Assembly: GCA_013396655.1 (NCBI GenBank)
Contig: WBMV01002651.1
Location: forward strand, 248,001 to 312,000
Reading direction: 5' to 3'
Origin: Campylorhamphus procurvoides
Taxonomy: Eukaryota > Chordata > Aves > Passeriformes > Dendrocolaptidae
Length of the DNA stretch: 64,000 nt
Each line of letters starts with the position of its first letter. The stretch's first letter is position 1. Below are positions 11,416 through 24,896 of the stretch, in pieces. The position numbers and the translations under genes were made by a program. The notes below the pieces were generated by a model, which had not been told where the DNA came from, did not search any database, and saw only the letters and a list, made by a program, of their open reading frames with translations.

Positions 11416-14400
11416 GAGAGGGATCTAGGCTTCATCTTTTCTGAAAGGAAGTCAAATGACAATGCTATGGAGGACAAATTTTTTTCTGGATTCACTCCTC
11501 CTGGTCTGACTCCGAAGCTAAACTACCCTTACTGAAGATCAAGAAATTGAAATAAAATTAGGTGTCTAGCTTCAAACCGCAATAATTTACACATACACAG
11601 TGCTTCTGAAGCCTAAGAATCATTACAGTCTTGAATACTGCCATGCATTAAGAGTGCAAATGATATATTTCATATATATGTGGAGCAAACTGAGTCTACC
11701 TAAAAAAGTGCAGCTGGGCATTTTTTGCATGGGTAGTTATCGGGCTGGAAAGATAAATACTGCTTGTGGAAGGCATACTATCCAAAGGTTACTGGCTCAA
11801 TTTACAAACAATAGAGAGTAAACACAATGAATGTGGTCTGATATGGAGCCAGATATGCTGATATTTATTCACTGTTGGTTGAAGCCTCACAAATACTTTA
11901 GTGGTAGAATTCCATTCAAAAGTCAAGCCAAAAAGATTTTGCATTTCATGGAAAAAGTAAGAAAATGGTTGGCACAGATCAGTACAAATGGCAGTAGCTG
12001 CCGTAAATCTTTCCGTAGTAGATGCAGAAGTTGTTTTTCATTTGTTTGCAATGGATTGTCATATACAAGTTATTTTGCATCATAGCAGATAATAAAAATA
12101 ATTCTAGCATAATAAGATGTCAATAGCAAAACTGAAACCTTTTTTTGTTGTGAATAAAATCCTGCAGAAACACCAAAATAAATCCATTCTGTATAGACAT
12201 TCATATAAACCACATCAGCACATCAGCAAATTAACTGGTATTGTTGGCAGCATTCATTCCAAAGATGGAACTGCTCAGGGCAAAAGCTACATGTTTCTCC
12301 TTCAAATGAAAACAGTTAAAGGGCATATTATGCCTATAGTCATTAATGCCTCAAAATGTTCCTGACAGTTTTCCATTACTGTGAAATGTGAAATCCATTA
12401 TCTGCTTGATTATTTTAGATGGCAAGGAAACTGCATTGGGAGTACTTCAGACTGTTACATGTGTGCTATAATCAAGTGGCTTGCACTTTGATAACATAAT
12501 TTGTAACTTTAAACCTGATAATACACTTTGGAGACAGTCCTCTGCCTACAAGTTAATGGAAAACAAAAAAGAGCTTCTACCTAATTACCCCAATCTATAC
12601 TACATCCTTCAAAAGCTACTCAACAGATGTGATCACTTAATCTTGAATGTTGTAACAAAAGGTTTGAATCACTTTTTTTCAACTGCCAAAAGAACTAATG
12701 GCGACATTTCTTTTTGTCAACAGTGAATATATGGAAATGCAGAGGCATGTTCCCACAAGATGGTGGTTCTTTCAACCTGCAATTGAAAGGAACTTAAAAA
12801 CATTTTCCAGCTATTCGATGTTATTTTTATATATTAAAAAAGCCTTCCCAAATGCAATTTTTCAGGATCATGAAAATGACTGCTGCTCATATTTACTTCA
12901 TAATTGCTATATTGCTAATGACAGAGTCATACACCTGCAGGTACCAGAGGTATCGAAACTCATGACAATGTATTAATGAAAAGGAAAATAACATAGTGTA
13001 AATAATAATTTACTTTTTCATATATGTAATTGTTACATTAAAGCTCATCGCAGCAAAAGATTTTTAACAGAAATTAATTTCTAATTTTGATAGTTATTAA
13101 CCACTCAAATATCTCACTCTAAAGTTTGATTTCAACAAAGTTAGACATACAGTCTCTCTGACGCTCCCCAGTTCTTCAGGAAGGGCACATTATAGAACTG
13201 TTGAGAGAACAATGATGGTTAATTTAGCTGGGGAATATTTAGCCTTCAGTGATTCAGTGATTTTTTTTACTTGTTTTTTGTTTTAGGAAATAGCCTAATA
13301 CTCTGTCTGAAAATCTCTCAGTTTCTCAATATTTCTGTAATGCATTATACCAATTTCTAGTCCAAATATACTTCTGAGAAAAAATTGCTCTTTAGACAGA
13401 ATTGAGAAATCATTTTAAAAGTGACCCCCTGTAGGTCCTCAGATTAAACCTAACTTAAATCCCACATTTAGAGTATTTTATTAATCCATTTAAGATGAAA
13501 GGGGAATATTTCAAAGCTAAATATGTAGAATAATACATATATGATAAACAATTAGTGTATGTGACGTTGATAGGTCTAAGGTAAAGAAACAGCATTTCCC
13601 TAGACTTGCCTTAAAATAGCATTTCTTTTTTCATCATATACTTCTTTTTACCTCCACAAAAAGATGGTGCTTCACCAACAAGTTGGATGGTGTGCAGGAG
13701 ACTAAATAGGTCCCTGGACATATTCTGTCAGGGCCAAAGTCCATGTTCTCCCTTAAATGATTCCCAGGCAGAGCTTAGGAGTCAAAATGCTCCAAGAATC
13801 ACTCCCAGGAGGCTGTTCACATATAGGAGCCCCACTGTCTTTGTTGGCAGAGGAGGAAGTGGCATATTTAATTTTATGCTGTTTGTTCTGGAGACAGACA
13901 ATAGCAAAGATAGCAGCTCATTCAGGCACTTGAAATCTTCTTCCAGAGCTGACAGCCCTGGTCCATTGCTGGCTGCACAGGGAACACCAGTGCTTAACTT
14001 TAATGCCCAAAATCTGTTTGCTGAATGGACAGCTCTGTGATGCAATCAGTAAATCAGATTTAGGTGGGTAAAGCAAGCAATCAGAATCTGGCCCTCAATT
14101 TCAGGTTGATAGCAGTTTAACATTAAATCACTGGGTTTTGATTCACTGCAGGTTATTACAGTTATTGTAATCTCTGTGTTTTGACTCACTGCAGCATTAT
14201 ATTTTCTTGCTATATTTGATAGCTTAATACATAACATTTTTGTGTACTGCATAAGGATTTGTCTTCCCGCCTGAACATGATTCAATTTACAATTATATAC
14301 CATAAAAAACAGAAGTCACAAACATGATAAAATGGTACAAAATAACGACTAAAAACTTTTAGAAATACATGCCATAATCAGAAATAATATACTTCCAAAT

Positions 14401-14454
14401 AACCCACAAAAAAAGGTATTCTCCCCTCAAGCACTAATTTTATTCTAGACTAAG

Positions 14455-14478
14455 TAATGTTCACAGCTGTGAACATTA
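14455..14478. other. 24-base perfect palindrome with central CAGCTG
   Basis: The bases read identically on both strands from 14455 to 14478. The core gttcacagctgtgaac centres on the E-box CAGCTG and is flanked by inverted GTTCA/TGAAC half sites. The arms have no spacer. It lies in non-coding sequence far from any recognised exon. Confidence 0.8.
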
Positions 14479-17400
14479 AAAATGCTAAAAACAGATATTG
14501 TACTCAAGAAAGCCACATGTTCACTTACAGTGAATTATTCATTAACATCACCTTCACACCCAGGATGTAAATATATGGCAGTCTTAATTTTCTTTGTCTT
14601 CTTTGAAACTGCCAGAATGTTAAAATAGTCATCTTTTCTAAAGGCAAGAGGGCACTTGTACAATGGCCTGACTATATGCACTATTGAAAATGTGTGTAAA
14701 AGTGTGAATAGCAAGATAATAATATTTGCCTTCATGGTTCAAGACAGTCAAACTGAAAGGTGGCTGCAAAGAATCTTGTGATACTGAGTGACTGTGCAAG
14801 CAAATGGGATATGAAAATTAACTGTGGGTTACTGCAAAGTAATGGAATAGGAATAAATAACCTTCTTTATATAGTCAGTGGCTCCAAATTAGCTAATACT
14901 TCTAAGAAAAACGATCTGAGAATGACTGCATTTTCCTTTGGAATGCTCACTTGCAGTGAAAAAGACAGAAAAAGAACATCAAGCATGTAAATGCCCCCTG
15001 TCTAGATCCAGTTCCCACGTATTTTTCCCATGTTTCCTGAACTGACATTGCTGTCCACCATGTCATGCAGTGGGGGAACAGAGGACCACTCTTTAGCTGA
15101 TCTACTTGCTGGCTCCTTCAGAAGCAGAGTCAACAGATTTACATCATGGTCATCACAGTTTGAAAGCTCTCTTCTTTAACATCTAGTTACTATTTCAAGG
15201 GCACAGTGTGCATGTAAATAAACCCAGGGCTGCCACAACAAATTCATATTTGACTAACCAACATCAGGTTGCTACACTGTGTATGTATAGCAGGAAAGGA
15301 GAAGCAGAGATGACTGTTTATCTCAGTTTCTCTCAAGTACTTGAAAGTACTCTGCAGTATTCTGCAGTACTTAGCTAAGCAAGATACTCAGATGGTTTTG
15401 TAACACTTCACTGACTCCTGAAGAATTTCTTTACAGATACTCCTAGCAATTCAATTTTGGGTCTTCCTGGTGGTATGATACCCCCACCATGTACTGGTAC
15501 TCCTGCCAGGAGGAAGAGTCAGGAAACACTTGGAAAATATCCATCATTAGCACTACCCATTTAACTTTATGTGCATCATCCTCATAATCGTCCCTAAGTT
15601 CAGGACATTCCAGTGTTACAGAAAATGCATGGGGATCTCAGGACATGGAAATACACAGCATGGGCAACCATACCAGGAGAGCTGAGCAGCATTACCACCA
15701 AGCTCATCTACTGCTTGGTACTGAAGGTTTTATCTGATTAAACACAAGCAGCAGCAGTTCAACATCAGCCTCAGGAAATCCAGAGCCTCATCCATCTCTC
15801 TCTCAGAACTGGATCAGAGCCTAAAAATGTGAAAGTGACTTTTGACCCAAGACATCATACTTTGTGTCAATCAACACACTTGAAATGTTGAAGGGAGGTA
15901 CTCTCACAAAATGAAATCTGTCCAAGTCACAAAGTATGTCCCAATTCTTGGATTTTCACAGTCTGTGGACATGACATTTGTGTAGGTTTCTCTTCCACAT
16001 ATCGTTAAGGATGGAGGAAGAGATGATTGCTCAAAATACTTTGGTCCCCATTTAATTTCATTACATTATAAAGATTCACTTCCTAGTGTTAGCATTACAT
16101 GTTTTCTCACTTGCTCACAAAGGACATTGACCAGTATTTTTCCAACCAGTTCTGTGCATACTTTATCAGCTGGCAGAATATCTCACTTATTGAAGAGAAG
16201 CCTATGTTTTTAGAGAAGTAGATACTTATCACAGCCAATACTGAAGTCTCAAGGAAGCTGTCACTGTTAGAGTAGCACTGATATTATCCTGAAAAACCAT
16301 GCAAAGGCAAAGATGTACATTTATATCATTATACACATATACACATGTATTAAGAAGTATATAATTTTAATCATATTTTTGATTTGTTTTACTTCAGAAG
16401 TAATCAAAAAAACATCATAGCATCTGTTCTACAAATGTGAAACTGGAATAATGATCCCTATTCATTAGATCAAAGCCAATTTAATGAGATGTCTGAACAG
16501 TCTTTTGAGCGAGGAACCCCCTTCCAAGGAGGGACAATCCTCAGTTTTGAGCCCTGCTCAATGGAGGACTAATCATGAGGTTCTCCTTTTTGTGCCTTCC
16601 TGCCAAGGGAGCTCTGTGCCTCTGCAGTAGGCAAGGCACTTCCAGCTGAGGGCAGAAGGAATCCTATATGTACCATGCTCACAATCATACAAACAGAGAA
16701 AGACTAAAGATAGCTATCCTTCAAGAGCCCATTCCTGGGAGCCCCAAACTAAAACTAAACTACAAACTCTTGAATATTGCAATTATAGTTGCTGCTGACC
16801 TCATGACATATGTATGCTGCATAAGTACTTCAAAATATGTAAGTTTTGCCATTGGATGACACTCCATATTTGGACCTGGAAGGTTCTGATTCTGTTCTGC
16901 TAATATGTTATTGTGCCATTTCTGGACAGTCATGCTTCACATTCTTCATCTCTTGTTTCATAAAACTCTTTGGGTTAGATTTTGTTCCACACTTTATTGC
17001 TGTGTGAGCCACAAACACAAGGCAAAAAAGAAGCCTGAATGCAACTGTGGCTTTTAGTTAGTTAGGGCTAGTCATTGCACCATGCCTTCAATCATGAGTT
17101 TGGCACAAACATATTGTGAGTTAAGTATTAAACAGAATTAGCAATTCTGGGGGTTCTTCAGCTATCAGTGTAAAATGCAACCACTGCAGCACTAGCAAGG
17201 AAAGATTTGAGACCACTCAGTAACAGGCACTGATTATCTGGTTCAGTACAATAATTTAATAAATTACTTACGTGATTTTTTACATCCTATACAACAATGA
17301 AGGTCTTTTTTTTTCCTTTGTAATTAGGAGTGGTGATGTTCATTATGTGAAAATAGGGAAAAAGAGGTGCGCCTGCAGTACCCAATATTCTTACTGAAAC

Positions 17401-18280
17401 ATATTTGTCCATTTCAGGTAGATAAACTCAGATTACTGACAGCAGAGGACAACACAGGCCTCATTAGTGAATAAATCACAAAACACATATAAAAAAATCA
17501 CACCAACTTTTCACTGAGTATAAGAGTATAAACTCTTGCATTTGCTGTAAAGCTGAAATTCTAGAATTATTAATCTATTGAAAAATCACTCTGAACACCT
17601 GTGTAAAATATATGTGAAAGCGGAAATTACTGCACAAAAAGGAATGACAAATACCTTTGACTAGAATACATCAAATTTTAGGTGTTGATTGAATAATCTG
17701 ATATATCTGTCACACTTCATTATATCCAAAAGCTGTAACTGTGTAAAGTTTTATAATATTCTGTTTCTTTAAGCCTGTATATAGCTCAATTTGTCATCCA
17801 AAAGATGAGCTGGTTATACCTAAACTAGCACAGTACCATGTTGAAAATGAGAAGTTTTACATTGTTTTTTTCTGCTCTCCATTAGCCTTAAGTCTGATAC
17901 TCACCTGGTGTGTTGCACTGCCTTTCCTGAGCTGTGTTTGCTCAAGGACTATGTCATAACTGAGGTTAAAGTTTAAAATTACATGAATGTAATCTATTTA
18001 TTCATTCCGCTCAGGGCCAAGGAGGCTCCCTCCAGCACACAGATGGGCACTGGCTGAAGGCCATGCCCTGCACAGGGGCCCAGGGCAGCATCATGGTGCT
18101 CCTTTCAACCCATGGCCACGTCAGGTGTCAGATCCATGCCTAAAACATGCTGGCAGCCTCAGTGGAAGCTGTGCACTCACAGCCAAGACTGCTCAGGAAA
18201 GCAAGCTATTCCCGCACCCTGCGGCAGCCCAGGGTGACAGCACTGGAGCCCACAAATACACCCCCCACGGCCCTCTGGCA

Positions 18281-18835
18281 ACAGAATCACAGAATCAATC
18301 ACGTTGGAAAAGATCTGTGAGATCACTGTGTCCAACATATGACTGACCGAACACTGCCCTGTCAACCAGGCCATGGCACGTCCAGTCTTTCCTTAAACAC
18401 TGCCAAGGACGTTGACTCCACCACCTCCCTGGAGAGCCCATTCCAGCACTTAATCACCTTTTCTGTGAAGAAATTCTTCCAATGTCCAACCTAAACCTCC
18501 CATGCTGAAGCTTAAGACTGTGACCTCTCATGCCATGGATGGTTGCCTGGGAGAAGAGCCCGACCCCCAGCCGGCCACAGCCTCCTTTCAGGGAGTTGTA
18601 GGGAGCAGTAAGGTCTGCCCTGGGCCTCCTCTTCTCCAAGGTAAACACCCCCAGCTCCCTCAGCTGCTCTTCACCACACCCGTGCTCCAGGCCCTTCACC
18701 AGCTCCATTGCCCTTCTCTGGACCCGGTCCAGCTCATCAGTGTCCTTGCAGAGCGGAGGGGCCCAGGCCGGACACGGCACTGGAGGTGCGGCCTCTCCAC
18801 TGCCAGCACAGCGGCACAGGCCCTTCTATTTCCCG
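18281..18835 (-). mobile_element. CR1 LINE, 3' portion, minus strand
   Basis: Antisense CR1: it begins acagaatcacagaatcaatc, followed by the complement of the CR1 3' end (gttggaaaagatctgtgag, then gtgaagaaattcttccaatg), and continues into the complement of further 3'-half CR1 sequence (tgctccaggcccttcacc, ttgcccttctctggacccgg). It runs into the GC-rich island, where its upper limit is uncertain. Confidence 0.88.
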
Positions 18836-19310
18836 CACAACGGGACGCGGTTTCCCAGCCCGGCCCAGCGCGGTGCCCGCCCCGCCGGGCCCAGCGCACA
18901 GGCCCGGCCCGCGGCCATGGCGGCCCCGGCGGCGCGCGGAGCNTGGGAAGAATTTCTTCACAAAAAAGGGCGATTGGACATCAGAATTGGCTGCCCGGGG
19001 GAGTGCTGGAGTTACCGTGCGTGGCGGTGCTTTAAGGAAATACTGGGCGTGGCACTGAATGCCATGGCCGAGTTGGCAGAGTGGTGTTCGGCCACGGGCC
19101 GGACTCTTCTGGCCTCAGGGGTCTTTTACAACCTAAGTGATCTGTTGATCCTGTTTAGTTCACGTGAAGGATCTGGAGAGAAGGACAGAGTCGGTGTGCC
19201 CGTGGGCCTGGCCCCGAATCACAGAGCCCGTGTGCGCTGCCCACCCTGAGGCCCGTGGGACGGGGACGATGCTCAGCTGATGGAGCCCTGAGCCCGACCC
19301 CAAACCTTGG
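18700..19310. promoter_or_regulatory. GC-rich CpG island, likely TCEANC promoter region
   Basis: A strongly GC- and CpG-rich stretch in an otherwise AT-rich area, peaking around 18840-18945 and broken by an N at 18943. It lies about 11 kb upstream of the TCEANC coding exon, whose start is preceded by a splice acceptor and therefore needs an upstream non-coding exon. Parts of the island are CR1 sequence. Assignment to TCEANC is by position only. Confidence 0.45.
18944..19153 (+). mobile_element. CR1 LINE 3' end, plus strand
   Basis: It starts directly after the N at 18943 with ggaagaatttcttcac, continues with the ctgcccggggga module and ends gtcttttacaacctaagtgat. It faces the minus-strand CR1 at 18281-18835, so the two form an inverted pair around the island. 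Confidence 0.8.
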
Positions 19311-19999
19311 CCAGGCCAGCAGTCACCTGCGGCTGACATAGCTGCTTACTGACAAATACACAAATACAAATACCTGCTGCTGGTATTCTCATTCTGATCT
19401 ATGTCAAAAGTGCCTGTATACAGAAGAGGCGGACCTTAAAAACCATGCAGGATATGTGATGGTACTATTATGGGGATCTTTATGTGTTTTTTATATTGGT
19501 CATCATGCAGCATTGGTGCCTGAAGTCATATGCTTATGTACAAAGGAATTAGAGACTTCACATTTTCAGTGTAGTACTTGTAAGAGTTAAATATATAAAA
19601 CACCATTTCAAGTGTATTTCACATCTTACTTCAATCAGTCCATCAGGTGTCTTGATGAAGACTGAAATTATGTACTTTAATATTTAATTAACCATATTAT
19701 AGCAGAAATAATTTTAGCAGACACTAATAAAATCTTGCAAATTCTTTTTGATTATATTGTACACTGTAGAAGGGTCAGGAACAAACATCTGCTGCATACA
19801 AAGGATTTATTTTTAAAGGAAAAAAGTTATATAACTTTCAAAACGAAAACCTGTAAAAGTACAATAAAATAATATCTAATCTAATTTTAACAAATGGTAT
19901 AGAGCCAAAGCTTAACTAAAAAAAATGAACATTAAAGCAGTAAAATACCTGTTTGTCTGACAAATGATGAGAAGCTCACAGAAGTTCATAAAGCATGTT
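19311..19999. other. Non-coding, nothing recognised
   Basis: AT-rich sequence after the island. No repeat, exon or RNA signal is apparent. Confidence 0.5.
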
Positions 20000-20005
20000 T
20001 TTATT
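20000..20005 (-). terminator. Candidate poly(A) signal for the minus-strand exon
   Basis: AATAAA on the minus strand, 165 bases past the stop of the open exon at 20171-20423, followed by a T/G-bearing stretch. It supports that exon being a true 3' terminal exon. Confidence 0.4.
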
Positions 20006-20170
20006 ACTTACATGTTCCACATTTATATAAATTTGTCAGTACAGTTATCCATAAAAAAACATTGCAGACTTGAATATTTACTTTTGCTTGTAGTGTGCTA
20101 GAATTGAAGTCCTTGCTAGCTCTGCATGAATAAGAATAATCTTTAAAGCTGTTTTGCCAAGGAAATGTAT

Positions 20171-20423
20171 TCAAGAGAAAGAATTGCTTGTTCCTTTCCA
20201 AAATGATTCATATTTTATTTCTAAAGCATTAAGTGAACCAATGTACTTTGGATAGATATGTCTGAAGTACATTTGTACTTGTTTATTTAGGCTCCTGTGT
20301 TCAAACCAGTCTGTTTTGTTGGAGTTTTGTGCCAATGCAGAAGCTCGCTGAAAGGAGGATATGAGATCCACCTTAGGAAGGCTTTTTTTAGGTTGAGGTT
20401 GTCCAGGTTTCAGATCAGGACAC
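20171..20423 (-). CDS. Possible 3' terminal coding exon of an unrecognised gene
   Basis: I do not recognise this protein. On the minus strand an acceptor (tatactcttgcag) ends at 20424 and opens a frame of 83 residues closed by TGA. The peptide begins CPDLKPGQPQPKKSLPKVDL, has a middle part KTDWFEHRSLNKQVQMYF and ends YESFWKGTSNSFS. It is mixed in composition, rich in aromatic and charged residues, with no low-complexity or repeat sequence. An AATAAA lies 165 bases past the stop. These signs together suggest a real last exon of a gene transcribed antisense to the presumed TCEANC 5' intron. Upstream exons should lie at higher coordinates but none is clear; short minus-strand frames at 23946-24185 and 25905-26096 are unconvincing. 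An 83-codon frame can also arise by chance, so confidence is modest. Confidence 0.33.
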
Positions 20424-21149
20424 CTGCAAGAGTATATAAACAATATTTATGAGAGTTTATAAGAATTATGAAAAATAGGTGGACAAATTGTCACTTAAAA
20501 GTCAGTGTTAAACCTGGAGTTCACAACATATTCTTCTCTTCCATGGATTTAAAAACCCCCAGTCAATTCTAATAAGGTAAGCGAATGAGAAATTCAAGAG
20601 GAAGATACAAAAGAGCGGAGAAAAGCTCTAACACCAAGCACAAACATGAGACAGTAGGGAAAGAATTGTCAGTCTTTTACAGTTACAACAGAACACATAA
20701 AACTGATTTCTTTCTTACAAGTACTGGTCCTTGGAGCTATATTGTAAACAATAGTGTAATCTTAGCTATTCAGAAAAGTAAACTAATAATGTTGTCTGTG
20801 GTGGAAAGATGGCAATGCTAGAGGCTTACAGCCTTAAAAGAAATGCAGAACAGTTCTCAATTTTTTACTTCTGAAAGCATTATAGTGTATAAGCCAATCT
20901 AAGTGTATTGAGAATTTTGAATTATGATTTCCCAGTGTTTGGAGGACTGTGTTACAATGCAGTTTGTACGCATACATTGAGTGGAGGCAGCAGACCAGAT
21001 GTGTGATGCAATCCCAGTGGTGTTAAGAGACAGAGCATGCACATACTTCTTGAACAGAAACTGTTAACTGTAAAAGGCAATATGGTTAATGTATGTTGAA
21101 GAAACCAGCTTCCACTTTGAAAATGTCACAACCTTCCTGAAGTTCTTCT

Positions 21150-21524
21150 GGTTCGCCTGGAGAAGAGGAGACTGAGGGGAGGTCTCATTGCAGTCTACAA
21201 CTTCGTCGTGAGGGGAAGAGGAGGGGCAGGCACTGATCCCTTCTCTATGGTGACCAGTGACAGAACCTGAGGGAATGGCCTGAAGTGCCAGGGGAGGTTT
21301 AGGTTGGATATAGGTAAAGGTTCTTCACCCAGACGGTGGTTGGGCACTGGAACAGGCTCCCCAGGGCAGTGGTCACAGCACCAAGGCTGACAGAGTTCAA
21401 GAAGTGTTTGGACAATCCTCAGGCACATGGTGTGACTCCTGGGAATGGTCCTTTGCAGGACCAGGAGTTGGACTCTGTGATCCTTGTGGGTCCCTTCCAA
21501 CTCTGCATATTCTGTGATTCTGTG
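21150..21524 (+). mobile_element. CR1 LINE 3' end
   Basis: The sequence cctggagaagaggagactga, then ggggaggtttaggttggata, gggcactggaacaggctccc and the closing gggtcccttccaactctgc with attctgtgattctgtg is diagnostic of a CR1 3' end in the sense orientation. The open frames here are CR1-derived, not host genes. Confidence 0.92.
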
Positions 21525-24500
21525 GCATTCAAGTATTTGTGTCCATTCAGATGAACAGTTTAGGAGGTTAAACTGTATTGACTAAAATTAGTTAATAAAT
21601 GATGGCACAAATCTTCTTAGATCATATTTCTGTCACTTTGTAGGTTTATTGAGTGAGCAAGAATATTTATAGCATCCTCTTGCTGTGAAAAAATAGTGAA
21701 ATATTGTTCATATTGTCTGTCAGGTGTAACAACAATTTTTGTGTAAAATCTGCTACTGTTGGAACAACATGAATATTAGGAAATACAGCAATTATTTCAC
21801 GAAATGCAGGAAAAAATTTCACACAGTGAGGTTTCGGTTGGGTACTGAGGCACGTGTTGTTATAGGAATGGTATAGTTTTCTGCTTGTCCCAGCTTAAGT
21901 TTTGCTCTTCATGATAGAGGCATGTTGGGAAAATGCCAGATGTATTTTCTTACAAGCTTTTTTTTTTTGTGGAGATGATAAGCTGTACGCTTGAGTTGGC
22001 AAGACACTGTTAATTTATAACCACAAAAATTGTTATATTATTTTTAAAAAATTGTGTCCAGCCCCACAAAGGGCCTGAATCCTGTGATAAACTTCACTGT
22101 AGCGGATCAGCTTAATTTGTGCAAAATACATGTGTCAATCTATGTCTTTACCATAGCTAGGTACCATTAATTCATGTCTGAGTCATCTGCTTAAGTTTCA
22201 TTCAACACTCTTTTCTGATATGTAATTGTCACTTGTAGCCAAAATGGGAGTTCATGTTTAGCAAATGTACCCGGTGTGTCAAATCCTGACTTTTGACCTG
22301 CTTAAAGCCCCAGCTAGTACCTCACACTGACAAGTAGTGGATAGTGACTGAGGCAAAAGGGATTCCTCTGCCAGGTGTCATAAGGCTTTGTCATGAAAAT
22401 TTGAAAAACAAGACAGCCCCATGGAACATTTCTGTGAACTTGTGCCCAAATTAGGAAATGGGATGTAGAATAAAGTTAGGTAATACTGAAAAATTATCTA
22501 GTTGTAGATTAGAGAAACCATGCAAGTGTTTCTTTATATGATATGGTGCAAATTTTAAAGCAACTGGAAGCACACATTATTTATACATAATTACCAATGA
22601 AACTGTCATTGAGATCTCTCAGAACTGTATATATGTTTTATTATTGTCCCATTGAGTCATAATGTACTAGAAAGAATAGTGAGTCTGCAAAGCTGTCTTA
22701 TTGTGGAAGAGATTAGCTAATAAATCCACTTGAGACTTGTAATCTGTAATCTATTACAAGTAAGTTTTATATTTTTTTTCACTCCTTAGAACTGTTTAAG
22801 ATTGACCATATCAATAGAAATAAAGATATCAGTGGAATAGTGTATTACTTGTAACATTTTCAGGGGTTTAATTAGTTAACTATTTAATTCAGTAGAAGAA
22901 CTCACATGTTTAAGGCCCATAGGATATAGGAACAGCTAAAATACCTTCCAGTGAGAATCACCGTAGTTCTAAACTATGTTATTAAAAGAAGCCATTAGCA
23001 AGATAACATCTCTGCTGGCATGTGTGTGTCCACTCTAACACCAGCTAAGTGTCCTAGAACTCAAAACAGCTTTAGCTGTTTGATTTATAAAGAATTTTCT
23101 CATTTAGTAGTTTTTGCCATGAAACAAGCCAGGGTGTTATTCATCTGGTGTACCTTTAATATTTGGAGCTTTTTTTCCTCAGCTCTGACTTATGCACTGG
23201 TGTCAAATGAAGCCAGTGGCTAAGCAGTCTGTTAAGGACAACAGCTTTTCCTATCTCATTAAATCCATGCATGTTTGTTTGATCTTATTAGAAGAATGTG
23301 CTGACAGCTCTAGTTTGGGATTGATCCCTGAGGCTTGAGAATTTCATTATGCACTCTATTGATTTATCTTTTTTCTTTCTTTTTTTTTTTCCTAAGAAAA
23401 TAAGAATTCTACTTTAATTAAAAATGGGGGTTCTGGGAGAAGCAACTCCAAATCAGGATTAAAAATTGGCCTTATAAAAGAGGCTACTGTGTGCATCTTC
23501 ACATGAATGTGATGCACCCTGCCATCCATCCTCTGCAAACTCCCTGTTTTGGGAGGAAAGCTGTGAGAGAAACACAGGATAGAGACAGTATAGCTACAGA
23601 TTAGTTAAGAGCACTGTAGCTGAAACTGTCAGTGATGTAACAGATGCAGAACAAAGTTACTTCTCCATGGTAGTACTGCGTACTCCTTTGCCTCTGGATC
23701 TGTGATCGAGAGGTGACCCTCTTGGCCAGTGAGGTGTCAGTGGTCATGTACAGCTGGAAATTATGTTGTTGTATTGCCTCAGTTCTTACTGCATTAACTT
23801 AGCTTTATTCATGTGGCTATTCTTTTAAGATGCATTTCTGTCTAGTTCAGAAATTTTAGGGGGTGGGAGGCAGTCCTGCTGAGAGGCAGGAAGAGCTCTG
23901 ATTTTTGCCAAGATGAAATAAAAGCCCCAGTAAATGGTTTCTTTGTCACATCTTTGAAATCCACTCTCCCACTGCAGATAGGATGAAGAAGTGGTTTTGG
24001 GTCTGGAAGCTGGCTGTGAGAATTCTCTGATTTCTGCTTAGACTCTTGAGTTTAAAATGGCATTTGATATTTTTATTGTTTGTATGGAATTTACGTTGCC
24101 CAGAGTAAGCTGGTGTTTTCAGGACTGTGCTGTGTACCATCTCTGCTATAGCACTAACCACATTGTTTTGCAGAAAATTCACCATTAGGTGAAATTAGGT
24201 GAAAATACACAATTAGGTGTACTTGAATTCTGATCCTTGTCTTGGCTATGGTTTGGATTTTCTTCTGATTATATAGAATGTTTTGGAGGAAAAAAATCAC
24301 TTATCTGAGGTTGGGATGAGGGAGAAGAGGACTGGTGTTCACCTTTCCAAGATATTCGTAGCCATTTGCTTGGATGTATTCTGAGTTGGTCTTGGTTTTT
24401 CAGGTTTATCCGTGCTAAGGCAAAATAGGCTATGGCTTTGCACCAGATAAGGTGTATAGCAAAGACAAGGCATTTACCCCAAATGGTTTTGTAGAGGGCA

Positions 24501-24896
24501 ATGTTTTTCCCACGGACTGACTTTGCAGCTAGCAGCAAGTGTCTGTTTGCTTTTTTGTTTGTTTGTTTTCTCCTACTTAGTCATTTTACTGTTTAAAAAT
24601 GTTCTGATTCAACTTGGCATTATTACAGGATGGCCATATTTTAAACCTGAGGTAACCTAATCTTTTTTTTTTTGGAGGGGAGCAATCTGACGTACAAGAT
24701 TTTTATTGATTGTCAGCATTTATTTTTGTACACATGACTGATTCACTATACTGTGCAATCAGAGTGAAAATGATTTGGCAAGAAAGTGCTTCATCAGCAT
24801 TGCATTACAGAGTCTTAGTGTAAGTATGAGCCAATCTCTACCTTGTAACCTTCAATATATTCTTGGAATTCAAACAGATGTTCTCCTGCATATTTG

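Larger units (their letters stand above)
10921..18000. other. AT-rich intergenic region between EGFL6 and the 18 kb island
   Basis: No gene recognised on either strand. It holds a CA-rich microsatellite (11366-11415), a 24-base perfect palindrome (14455-14478) and scattered short open frames, the longest 117 codons (13687-14040), with no splice or homology support. No CR1 copy is obvious, which is notable over about 7 kb of bird DNA. Confidence 0.6.

Noticed and set aside
13687..14040. A 117-codon open frame in the EGFL6-TCEANC gap
   Set aside because: There is no homology, no poly(A) signal close by and an overlapping minus-strand frame of similar length, as expected by chance.
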